A stretch of DNA of 29,216 nt from Balneolales bacterium (GTDB lineage Bacteria > Bacteroidota > Rhodothermia > Balneolales > Natronogracilivirgulaceae): positions 1 through 29,216 of the forward strand of contig SLQC01000017.1 in NCBI GenBank assembly GCA_007131625.1. The letters are read 5' to 3'. Position 1 is the stretch's first letter. The number at the start of each line of letters is the position of its first letter. This document shows positions 14,689-22,178 of the stretch, piece after piece. A program made the translations under genes and the position numbers. The notes beneath the pieces are model-generated. The model did not search any database and had not been told where the DNA came from. It saw nothing but the letters and a program-made list of their open reading frames with translations.

Positions 14689-16617
14689 TCATCGATCTGT
14701 ACCTCCCTTTCTGATAGAACTGGCAGATACCGACTCGGAAATCCTTTCCAGCTGCACATCAACCCCGGAAAGTAACGGTTCGCGCTCGCTGTCCGGTGAA
14801 GGAACAAAGTCCAGTGTCAACCCCCCGTTCGCATCCGGGCTTGCACCTTCAATCCTGGCCACAAATACGTTTCTGGCGCCTCCGGCTTTTTCCACTATAT
14901 CCAGACTCTGGAGCACCTTTTCACCTTGTAAAAGTACGTCAAAGACCCGTTTGCCGGCAGCGATTTTGACTGGTTCAGCAAAATGCAAACGTACCGTATA
15001 GGTAGAGCCCGAGGGATTTGAATTGTCGTTGAACAGGCCTTCCAGACGAAGACTGCTGACCCCCTCCACCCCGGAAGCAGCAACCCAGCGATAGCCGTTG
15101 TTTTCCTCCTCTATAACGGAAAGATGTTGTCTGAAGATCTCTTTCACACCATTTGTTTTGAGTTCCATGGGAATAGCAGGCGCCGGACCGCCTACATGTG
15201 GATATTCTACCCATAAAACATTTTCTGATTCAGCAAGACGGGTGCCCGGTGCCCCGAAATTGATGCCGAAGTTCTTTATGGTACCCGGGACAGGGTCGGA
15301 CATGTGGTTAAATGACCACCATTCAGCCTCAGGCATGTGAACCAGCCCCAAAGAGGTCTGCAACTGATAACTACAGGAACACGAGCGTGAATATTCCGGT
15401 GCATTGAGCATTCCGTCTGCAACCACCAGATTATTGGTGCAACCCGGGCGGAAACCGGGGATATTACCTGATCCCCCATTATGGGCCAAATCGGCGATGC
15501 CGGCGGCACCGGAACGGAAAGTAATGAGGTGTTCACTGTAGTTCTGTGTGCCACAACGCAATGCACTGATCCAGGTCCAGGGTTCTTGTTCTTCGACAAC
15601 CGGGTGCAGATGTGTCTGCCGCTCTCCGGTAAGCATATCCACGGCCTGTTCATTGGAACTGCCGATGATCTGCCGGCGTGTGTCATGCATACCCAGAGGG
15701 GCCCTGCGTTGCCGGTAGGACTCGGCCCATAACAGCTGGCCGTCTGTACCGCGCAGGGTTACCAGTCGATCACGGGGTTCATCCGGCAGTGCTCTCCGTC
15801 TTCCGAGATGTCCGGATTGTACAAGGACATCATGTTCCTCAGAATAGCTCAATGAAGTGCCAAAGACCTCATCATCGTATATCCACTGGATATCGCCCGA
15901 ATTTATATCCAGGGCCAGTACCTGTGGATCGGTATCCGGTTCAATGCCGCGTCGAAGAAGTAACTCCAGAATTTCCTGAGACAGGTTGTCTATTAAAAAG
16001 ACTTTGTCGGAACTCGCGGCGATGGCATTATGCCGAAACCCGTAGCGAGCTTGTTTAACCCACTGTATCTCACCGTTATGGCGGTTCATAACAACAATGA
16101 ATTCACTCGAGGTGGCATTCCAGTTACCTTCGCGACCGGGTTGGGCGTCATCGAACATATGTGGATAAGCTGCGGCAATCAGCCAGTCGCCTGAATACCG
16201 GATAGTGCCCCATCGCAATTGCTCACCTTCATGCAGTTGTGCACCGTAGGAATTAACCATGTCATCCAAAAAAGGGTCACGTTCCATCTGCTTCAGATCG
16301 TCCGGGTCGGGCATGTCAAAGGAGTCGAGCAGTTCACCTGATGACGTATTTATGCGCAGAAGCTTTTCATCATAAATCAGGTATATGGCATCCGGGGCAG
16401 AGGCATAGGGACTTCCGATGAAATTGGCACCCGGATTGTTCGGGAAATACACCGGTGCAGGCCGGGCTTCATATTCATAACTGGTGAAATTTTTACCAAC
16501 CATTTGCAGTTCCTTAGCCCACAGTTCCCGTCCGGTATAGACGCAGCGGGCAGAAATGTGATGCGGACCGAGAATAATTTTCCAGATTGGCACCTTCCAC
16601 AGCTGTGGCAAAAGCAT
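14689..16617 (-). CDS. 3' fragment of the broken second PQQ/SAM-fold/malectin paralogue
   Basis: The 642-codon frame contains the second PQQ-like propeller (from HHISARCVYTGRELWAKEL on), the cysteine-rich segment (LRCGTQN, RPGCTNN, SRSCSCSYQ) and the C-terminal malectin-like domain (YTVRLHFAEP, RVFDVLLQGEKVLQ). It aligns nearly end to end with residues 950-1560 of the intact paralogue downstream. The first about 20 codons (to GPH) overlap the 5' fragment in another frame and are not homologous. Homology starts only after the deletion junction near 16580. No SD precedes the Met at 16617 and no signal peptide is present. Unless frameshifting occurs, the fragment would be cytoplasmic or untranslated. 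Absence of further stops says the break is recent or is a sequence error. Confidence 0.7.
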   Translation of the reverse strand: MLLPQLWKVPIWKIILGPHHISARCVYTGRELWAKELQMVGKNFTSYEYEARPAPVYFPNNPGANFIGSPYASAPDAIYLIYDEKLLRINTSSGELLDSFDMPDPDDLKQMERDPFLDDMVNSYGAQLHEGEQLRWGTIRYSGDWLIAAAYPHMFDDAQPGREGNWNATSSEFIVVMNRHNGEIQWVKQARYGFRHNAIAASSDKVFLIDNLSQEILELLLRRGIEPDTDPQVLALDINSGDIQWIYDDEVFGTSLSYSEEHDVLVQSGHLGRRRALPDEPRDRLVTLRGTDGQLLWAESYRQRRAPLGMHDTRRQIIGSSNEQAVDMLTGERQTHLHPVVEEQEPWTWISALRCGTQNYSEHLITFRSGAAGIADLAHNGGSGNIPGFRPGCTNNLVVADGMLNAPEYSRSCSCSYQLQTSLGLVHMPEAEWWSFNHMSDPVPGTIKNFGINFGAPGTRLAESENVLWVEYPHVGGPAPAIPMELKTNGVKEIFRQHLSVIEEENNGYRWVAASGVEGVSSLRLEGLFNDNSNPSGSTYTVRLHFAEPVKIAAGKRVFDVLLQGEKVLQSLDIVEKAGGARNVFVARIEGASPDANGGLTLDFVPSPDSEREPLLSGVDVQLERISESVSASSIRKGGTDR

Positions 16618-18511
16618 CCTGCCTGTCCTCAGTCAACGGCTGATACCACCTGGACTCACTAAGCGGAAGATAGACTGTGCCTCCGTAAGGTTTGAGCGGC
16701 CGAAACAGGGCTTCTGCAAATGACTCGCCGGCATCCAATCCCGCAGCGACAGGATCTTCGGTAGCGATAATTTCAGCAATATAAGGAGGTAATTGTACAG
16801 TGGTCGCATCACCCTTGTGTATGGCAACACGGATTCCATAGTGTCCGTCACGGATGAATTGATTGCGAAATCGTTCTACCTTCTCCGGATCAGGATCGTA
16901 AGCAGTAATATGCAGTTCCGATTGTGCCAGCAACTCCTCGAGCAAGCGGCCCGAGCCGATGCCGAACATGAGGCCGTAGCCGTCATTAACACCAGAATCT
17001 GTCAGCAACCGCTCGGTGCGATCGGCCCACACATCATTACCCGGTGTAATTGATTCGGGAGAATGCTCATATTTCTCAGCTACGCGCAACTCTGAGCCGA
17101 AACAGTACAAGCGTCCCTCTTTCGTCACTATGAACAGGCGGTTTTGTGCGGCAACCATACTGAAAACTTCCCCGGAGACCGTCTTTGTCCAGGCTACCCG
17201 GGGTTCTTCGTTAATATCATAGACATCGAGTGCAAAAATCTGTCCCCCAGGGCCACTGGCATAAATCATAGAACCTGCTTTAAGGTGCAGACGACTCAGA
17301 CCCGATATATTTTTCCCCCACAGTTCCTGAATATTGTAGTAATCACCGAGTGCGCCCCTCGATAACCGACCCTCGATACTGGGTGCACGACCATCAGCAC
17401 CGATACGACCCCGTTCCAGGATTTGGCTTCTACCTACCGGTTCGGGTCGTGGCACTTCTTCTGCAATAAGCTCGAATTCAGAGGCATAGGCATACAGCTG
17501 CTCGCTTTCCGGATCAACGCCGAACAAGGCCTCATCCGTGGCGAGAGAAACATTCAATCCACTGTGTTGAGCGCCGTCAGCCAAGGCATACATATGTGTC
17601 ACAGTGTTGTCTCGCACATTGAAGAACCAATCTCCATGAGTGAAAACGCGATGACCACCCGCACCCTTGCCTGTCGTATGCGTAGGCAGGCGTAAGTACA
17701 GAAATTCGCCTGTGTGACGGTTATATACGGCCGGGGAAGTACGTCCCCCGGGAACCAAAAGGTAATCGCCTGATATGACAAGTTGACCCTGAGGTGCCAC
17801 GCCGCCAAAAGAATAATAGCGTTTGGAGTCCACGAACAGGTCGCTGGCACTGTCGGAGTTAACCCAGATGACATCACCGGTTTCGGCGTCGAGCGCGTTG
17901 ATAAACACCCCTTCATGAGGCCATAAGCCGGCTGCAAAGTACAGAATCCCGTCCTGGATGACGGGGCCACCCCGGGCAGGCCACATACTGATCAACCGTT
18001 CGTTACCCAGAACGGTACGCTTTGTCGGTGCAACCCGGTATTTCCATATTTTCGTACCGGTTGCTGCGTCCAGGCAATACAGATGGCCGTCATCGGAAGC
18101 GGCATAGACTCGGTTCTGCCATACTGCAGGTGCCATGCGTACCGGTCCATCGGTGGTGTAACGCCACTTTCTGGCACCCGTATCAATATCATAAGCGGAT
18201 ACACCGTCTGTAACCATGGAGGAGACATAAACCCTGTTGCCGGCAACCACCGGTTCATAGGATGCATCAAAAGCAAGTTTCTCAAAGTCGTCCATTTGCC
18301 AGGGCCACGCTCTTTGTGGCGGTGGAAGCTGACGTGTCCACTGCAGGTGCAGGGTCTCGGACAAAGCATTCGGAGTCATATGGCTCCGGGCTGCATCATG
18401 GCCCCACATTGGCCAGTCAGCCGCTTCAGCAGTTTTATAGTGTGAGATAAAAATGATGGGTATACAAAAAAAAGTAATTACAAAACGGGTAAGCTCTTTC
18501 GTTCTATGCAT
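16514..18511 (-). CDS. 5' fragment of the broken second PQQ/SAM-fold paralogue
   Basis: 665 codons from the ATG at 18511 (MHRTKELTRF), with GGGAG 6-7 nt upstream. The frame is open to 18589 but the longer version has no SD and buries the signal peptide. After the signal (hydrophobic FVITFFCIPIIFI, then AEAADWPMWG) come the first PQQ-like propeller (units such as DGHLYCLDAATGTKIWKYR) and the SAM-methyltransferase-like domain (MFGIGSGRLLEELL, ITAYDPDPEKV, IHKGDA, TEDPVAAGLDAGESFAEALFRPLKPYGGTVYLPL). Compared with the intact paralogue it lacks the N-terminal malectin-like and HEAT-like parts. Homology ends at GANLEN, where about 77 residues are missing and the frame shifts; the last about 18 residues are a frameshift tail ending at 16514. 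It could still be secreted as a propeller plus SAM-fold protein. Confidence 0.72.
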   Translation of the reverse strand: MHRTKELTRFVITFFCIPIIFISHYKTAEAADWPMWGHDAARSHMTPNALSETLHLQWTRQLPPPQRAWPWQMDDFEKLAFDASYEPVVAGNRVYVSSMVTDGVSAYDIDTGARKWRYTTDGPVRMAPAVWQNRVYAASDDGHLYCLDAATGTKIWKYRVAPTKRTVLGNERLISMWPARGGPVIQDGILYFAAGLWPHEGVFINALDAETGDVIWVNSDSASDLFVDSKRYYSFGGVAPQGQLVISGDYLLVPGGRTSPAVYNRHTGEFLYLRLPTHTTGKGAGGHRVFTHGDWFFNVRDNTVTHMYALADGAQHSGLNVSLATDEALFGVDPESEQLYAYASEFELIAEEVPRPEPVGRSQILERGRIGADGRAPSIEGRLSRGALGDYYNIQELWGKNISGLSRLHLKAGSMIYASGPGGQIFALDVYDINEEPRVAWTKTVSGEVFSMVAAQNRLFIVTKEGRLYCFGSELRVAEKYEHSPESITPGNDVWADRTERLLTDSGVNDGYGLMFGIGSGRLLEELLAQSELHITAYDPDPEKVERFRNQFIRDGHYGIRVAIHKGDATTVQLPPYIAEIIATEDPVAAGLDAGESFAEALFRPLKPYGGTVYLPLSESRWYQPLTEDRQDAFATAVEGANLENYSRSASHFCPLRLYRTGTVG
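16572..16584 (-). pseudogene. Deletion/frameshift junction splitting the second giant paralogue
   Basis: At this point the minus strand reads CTGGAAAATTATTCTCGG. The left part matches codons for LEN (residues 870-872 of the intact paralogue) and the right part matches VIMG (949-952) in a different frame. About 230 bp present in the paralogue are absent, a number not divisible by three. The AT shared by both sides is possible microhomology. The whole broken gene would span 14689-18511. Confidence 0.75.
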
Positions 18512-18786
18512 GTTATTCTCCCGGGGTCTGTTTTGAATCTCCATATAATGTGAATACATTTCTCCACATTGTTCTAAAAGTATAGGCAAATTCCTGAATT
18601 ACAATGAAAATTTTTAAAATGTTATTCATAAGAAACTATAAAACATAAGCATACATCATCACTAAAGCAAAAACAGTCGATATTTTAAAAAAATGGGATA
18701 ACTTTAAACAAGACAGATACTTGACAATAATAACAGGAATTCTTATCCTGAACAATCAAACGGGCTTCATATTCGTTCTGATTGGA
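18512..18786. other. AT-rich intergenic region upstream of the split PQQ-type gene
   Basis: An AT-rich stretch expected to carry the promoter for the minus-strand PQQ cluster. Apart from the SD GGGAG near 18518-18522 I see no clear repeat, hairpin or coding potential. The 18952-19108 part on the other side should carry the promoter of the sulfur operon; nothing specific is visible there either. Confidence 0.4.
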
Positions 18787-18951
18787 TTAAAGGAACTTTT
18801 TTACTTCATTTAATCCCGAATTGGACATAGCGGAAAACCCTATGCTAAACACAGCAACCAATAAAAAATCATCTGTTTTTGCCTTTCTCTGCCGCATAAG
18901 TTCGGTGTGTTGTTGCTGTTGTTCCTGAAGCGTTTGTCCGGTCAGAAGCAT
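18787..18951 (-). CDS. Possible small protein, 54 residues, one hydrophobic segment
   Basis: Starting at the ATG at 18951 it encodes a Gln-rich polar N-terminal half (LQEQQQQHTELMRQRKAKTD) followed by a hydrophobic segment (DFLLVAVFSIGFSAM) and a polar end (NEVKKFL). An in-frame stop lies four codons upstream. There is no SD. It is oriented like, and 275 bp upstream of, the split PQQ-type gene. The polar/hydrophobic layout looks protein-like (small single-pass membrane protein), but there is no recognised family, so it may be chance. Confidence 0.35.
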   Translation of the reverse strand: MLLTGQTLQEQQQQHTELMRQRKAKTDDFLLVAVFSIGFSAMSNSGLNEVKKFL

Positions 18952-19108
18952 TTTAGAAAATTATTCACCATTGCATTTCTGAAATCCCCGTAGTCAAACG
19001 CTCAAGCCGTAAGCATTGGTCCGTAAATATCGAACCGCCTGCTTCATCCACTATCGTAAATCAATTAAACGCCAAACATATTTTTTTACAAGATCAACAC
19101 CGAAATCC

Positions 19109-20053
19109 ATGATTGACCCGGAAATTAAAGAAAAAACAAAAAGTTCACTGATTGAAGCTTGTGAGCAGCTGGCTCCAAAAATCGGGAACACCCCACTTGT
19201 AACGCTATCGGAACTCAGTCCTTCGGTAAACGTACAGATGTTCGCTAAACTGGAGTGGAGACAACCGGGCTGGAGTGTAAAAACGCGGGCCGCTTATTTC
19301 ATTGTCAGGGACGCACTAAAGTCAGGACGGTTAGACCGGCACAAACAGATTCTGGACGCCAGTAGCGGAAATACAGGCATCGCCTATGCATGGATCGGCA
19401 GGGAATTGGGCATCGGCGTAACCCTCTGCATACCGGAAAATGCCTCTGAAGAACGCAAACGAATTCTGTATAAGCTAGGGGCTACCCTGCACTTTACTTC
19501 ACGTACGGGGACCACGGACGAAGCACAGGAAACTGCGCAGGAGTTGTATCAACACCATCCGGACCGATACTTTTTTGCAGACCAGTACAACAATGATAAT
19601 AACTGGAAAGCCCATTTTAATACAACCGGAAAAGAAATTATCGAGCAGACCGGCCGTCGGGTTACCCATTTTGTGGCCGGACTCGGCACAACCGGAACAT
19701 TCACCGGAACCGGCCGGCGGCTCCGGTCGGAGATCCCGGATATCCGTCTAATCGCTCTTCAACCTGACCAGCCGATGCATGGGCTGGAAGGATGGAAACA
19801 TCTGGAAACGGCCTGTATTCCCGGTATATATGACTCCACACTGGTCGATGAAATGCGGATAGTGAGCACTGAACGGGCGTATGAGTTAATAAAAAATATA
19901 GCTACAGAAAAGCGACTTGGTATAAGTCCCTCTTCGGCAGCCAATCTGGCAGGGGCGATGGAACTGGCTGATACGCTGGACGAAGGGGTAATAGTTACCA
20001 TATTTCCGGATGACGGCAGCAAATATTCGGAAGTGAACGGAAGATTTAAGTAA
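19109..20053 (+). CDS. cysM: CysM-like cysteine synthase (PLP fold type II), probably sulfur-carrier dependent
   Basis: A protein of 314 residues from the ATG at 19109 (MIDPEIKEK). The frame is open to 19016 but the extra residues are basic and unlike the family. PLP lysine Lys58 sits in SVKTR (the usual motif is S-x-K-D-R; the Asp is Thr here). The substrate/PLP loops are SSGNTG (85-90) and GLGTTGTFTGTG (191-202), with SPSSAAN near 273-279. THFVAGLGTTGT followed by IPGIYD matches M. tuberculosis CysM (THFVAGLGTTGT, VPELYD) better than CysK. Lys230 seems to stand where that enzyme has Arg220, important for O-phosphoserine use. The enzyme would react an aminoacrylate intermediate with a thiocarboxylated sulfur carrier or sulfide to form cysteine. 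The JAMM peptidase and MoaD-MoeB-rhodanese genes that follow support the carrier route. No SD is visible. Confidence 0.85.
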   Translation: MIDPEIKEKTKSSLIEACEQLAPKIGNTPLVTLSELSPSVNVQMFAKLEWRQPGWSVKTRAAYFIVRDALKSGRLDRHKQILDASSGNTGIAYAWIGRELGIGVTLCIPENASEERKRILYKLGATLHFTSRTGTTDEAQETAQELYQHHPDRYFFADQYNNDNNWKAHFNTTGKEIIEQTGRRVTHFVAGLGTTGTFTGTGRRLRSEIPDIRLIALQPDQPMHGLEGWKHLETACIPGIYDSTLVDEMRIVSTERAYELIKNIATEKRLGISPSSAANLAGAMELADTLDEGVIVTIFPDDGSKYSEVNGRFK

Positions 20054-20055
20054 TA

Positions 20056-20073
20056 ACAGTACATACAGTACAT
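20056..20073. repeat. 9-bp tandem duplication after cysM
   Basis: ACAGTACAT occurs twice in tandem (20056-20064 and 20065-20073), starting 3 bp after the cysM stop codon. It is another small duplication at a gene border. Confidence 0.7.
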
Positions 20074-20116
20074 GCAATAGAAAAGCAGAAGCAAAGAAAT
20101 TGCAACCGGTTTGAGA

Positions 20117-20542
20117 ATGAAAATTATCTTATCCCATACCATTAAAGACGAACTTTCCAGGCATGCTATAGAAGTATATCCAAATGAGTGTTGTGGATTT
20201 CTGATCGGTCGAAACAGGAACGATCGTCGTGTGACCAATCTCCACAGAGTTCGCAATGCCCGTGAAGACGATCTTCACAAACGCTTTCTGATCGATCCGT
20301 CAGATTACCAGAAAGCGGAAAAATTCGCTGAGGAACGTGATCTCGATCTGCTTGGTGTCTATCATTCGCATCCGGATCACCCGGCCGAACCGTCGGAACA
20401 CGACCGTCGGTCGGCGCTGCCCTGGTTTTCTTATATTATTGTATCGGTGCAGAACGGATCCGTAGATGATCTGCGTTCATGGCGTCTTGATGAAAATCGG
20501 TCCTTTATTGCAGAATCTATAGAAACTGTTACCCAACAATAA
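20117..20542 (+). CDS. JAMM/MPN+ metallopeptidase (Mec-like)
   Basis: A protein of 141 residues from the ATG at 20117 (a TTG at 20111 is in frame). The JAMM zinc motif is complete: Glu24 in PNECCGFLIG, then His83-x-His85 in YHSHPDHPAEPSEHD with Ser93 and Asp96. The size and single domain fit the Mec/RadC-like stand-alone JAMM peptidases. In M. tuberculosis, Mec cleaves cysteine from CysO-Cys to release the sulfur carrier. The position between cysM and the carrier-fusion gene (63 bp and 56 bp gaps) argues for the same job here. A second possible job, cutting the carrier out of the fusion protein encoded next, is inference. Confidence 0.9.
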   Translation: MKIILSHTIKDELSRHAIEVYPNECCGFLIGRNRNDRRVTNLHRVRNAREDDLHKRFLIDPSDYQKAEKFAEERDLDLLGVYHSHPDHPAEPSEHDRRSALPWFSYIIVSVQNGSVDDLRSWRLDENRSFIAESIETVTQQ

Positions 20543-20598
20543 TCCGGATTAACAAAAGAAGTAAAGATATCCTATCACAGTTATAAAAAATGATACTT

Positions 20599-22113
20599 AT
20601 GGCTACCATCATCATACCTACACCGTTAAGAAAATTCACCGGTTGGAACCGGACTTTTGAAACAGATCGGGAGACCCTTTCCGAAGCGCTGGACCATCTC
20701 GTTTCCACCTACCCTGAGTTGCAAAAGAACCTGCTGGACGAGAATGGAAAAGTCCGGTCCTTCATCAAAATCTATATAGGTGACAATGAGGCGATACCCG
20801 ATGAAAGCAAGTCGCTGAAACTGGACCGTCAAACGGAAATAAGCATTGTTCCGGCCATTGCCGGCGGATCGCACAAGAAAAATCAAGGAAATATTAAACT
20901 TTCACCCCGGGAACTTCTACACTATAGCCGTCATATCACCATTCCTGAATTTGGAATGGAAGGACAGAAAAAGCTAAAAGCGGCCAGTGTTCTGGTGGTC
21001 GGCACCGGGGGACTGGGTGCGCCAATGCTGCAATATCTGGCGGCTGCCGGGGTCGGTACCATTGGTATTGTCGATTTCGACAAGGTGGAAGCCAGTAATC
21101 TCCATCGTCAAGTGCTGTTTGGGGTATCGGATGTCGGTCGTCCCAAAGTGGAAGTTGCCAGGGAGCGGCTGCAGCAGATCAATCCTCATATTTCAATCAT
21201 CGTACACGAGGCAAGACTCACAAGTGAAAACGCGCTCGACATCATTCGTCCATATGATATAGTGGCCGATGGCACCGACAATTTCCCAACCCGTTATCTG
21301 GTTAATGATGCGGCTGTAATTCTGGATAAACCCAATGTATACGGATCAATTTTTCAGTTTGAAGGCCAGGTTTCAGTGTTCAATTACGTCAATGATCAGG
21401 GGCAGCGCGGTCCAAATTACCGGGATCTCTATCCCGAACCGCCGCCTCCTGGCATGGTACCGGATTGTGCCGAAGCGGGGGTTCTGGGTGTACTTCCCGG
21501 CATCATCGGATCAATACAGGCCAATGAAGTGATCAAGCTGATCACGGGACTAGGCGATCCATTGGCCGGCAGACTCTTTTTGTTTGATGCCTTGTCTATT
21601 ACGATTCGAATTATGAACGTGAACAGGGATACATCAAATCCATTGACTGGTGAACAGCCAGAAATCACTGAATTGATCGATTATGAAATGTTTTGCGGGT
21701 TGTCCGGTAACGGTGAAAGCGCATCAGCGGATGAAGAAGATAAATCTGGAAATCAGTATGAAAAAAATGCTCAAAGTAACTGGAACAGCCAGGAAATTCC
21801 TGAAATTTCTGTTCTGGAGTTTAAAGAGTGGTTGGATCGGGGGGAAGACATCCAGGTGATTGATATACGCGAGCCCTATGAGTATGAGATCGCAAAAATC
21901 GGCGGCGAGTTGATCCCGATGAAAACGGTCGTGGAACATATCGACGATATTTCCAGGGAGAAAAAGGTAGTCATACACTGCCGTAGTGGTCAGCGGAGTG
22001 CTGATACGGTACGGGAGCTTCGTGAAAAATTCGGATTTGAGAATGTCTATAACTTAAAAGGTGGAATTCTGGCCTGGTCGGATGAAATCGATCCGGAGGT
22101 GCCTAAATACTGA
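20599..22113 (+). CDS. MoaD/ThiS - MoeB (E1) - rhodanese fusion, sulfur-carrier activating protein
   Basis: A protein of 504 residues from the ATG at 20599 (MATIIIPTPLRKFTG, a typical carrier start; an in-frame ATG lies at 20590). Residues 1-90 are a MoaD/ThiS ubiquitin-like sulfur carrier ending in AIAGG (Gly89-Gly90). After a polar linker (SHKKNQGN), residues about 104-365 are the E1/MoeB domain: GTGGLG (135-140), VDFD (158-161), NLHRQ with Arg170, RPKVE with Lys183, DGTDN with Asp227 and Cys290 in PDCAEAGV, all intact. The MoeB zinc cysteines are missing (NYRD in place of CxxC). Residues about 397-504 are a rhodanese with active-site Cys461 in HCRSGQRS. The chain holds carrier, adenylating enzyme and persulfide donor. 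It would make the carrier thiocarboxylate used by the CysM-like enzyme. A role in molybdopterin or thiamin sulfur supply cannot be excluded. Confidence 0.9.
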   Translation: MATIIIPTPLRKFTGWNRTFETDRETLSEALDHLVSTYPELQKNLLDENGKVRSFIKIYIGDNEAIPDESKSLKLDRQTEISIVPAIAGGSHKKNQGNIKLSPRELLHYSRHITIPEFGMEGQKKLKAASVLVVGTGGLGAPMLQYLAAAGVGTIGIVDFDKVEASNLHRQVLFGVSDVGRPKVEVARERLQQINPHISIIVHEARLTSENALDIIRPYDIVADGTDNFPTRYLVNDAAVILDKPNVYGSIFQFEGQVSVFNYVNDQGQRGPNYRDLYPEPPPPGMVPDCAEAGVLGVLPGIIGSIQANEVIKLITGLGDPLAGRLFLFDALSITIRIMNVNRDTSNPLTGEQPEITELIDYEMFCGLSGNGESASADEEDKSGNQYEKNAQSNWNSQEIPEISVLEFKEWLDRGEDIQVIDIREPYEYEIAKIGGELIPMKTVVEHIDDISREKKVVIHCRSGQRSADTVRELREKFGFENVYNLKGGILAWSDEIDPEVPKY

Positions 22114-22154
22114 GTTAATAGAAAATCAGAAATACTGAGTTAATAGAAAGTCAG
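22105..22154. repeat. 25-bp tandem duplication across the stop codon of the fusion gene
   Basis: 22105-22129 and 22130-22154 match at 24 of 25 positions (core ACTGAGTTAATAGAAA). The first copy contains the TGA stop (22111-22113) of the carrier-E1-rhodanese gene. The second fills most of the 65-bp gap to the convergent TolC-like gene. Confidence 0.85.
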
Positions 22155-22178
22155 ATGCGTGTCCTGAAGAACCTACAA

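Noticed and set aside
16615..16617. ATG as genuine start of a separate second-propeller protein
   Set aside because: No SD or signal peptide, and the first about 20 codons are an out-of-frame reading of the upstream gene, so an internal start is less likely than simple gene breakage.
19016..19108. 31-residue N-terminal extension of the CysM-like protein
   Set aside because: The start would be TTG with no SD and the segment does not resemble the family; the ATG at 19109 fits the usual N-terminus.
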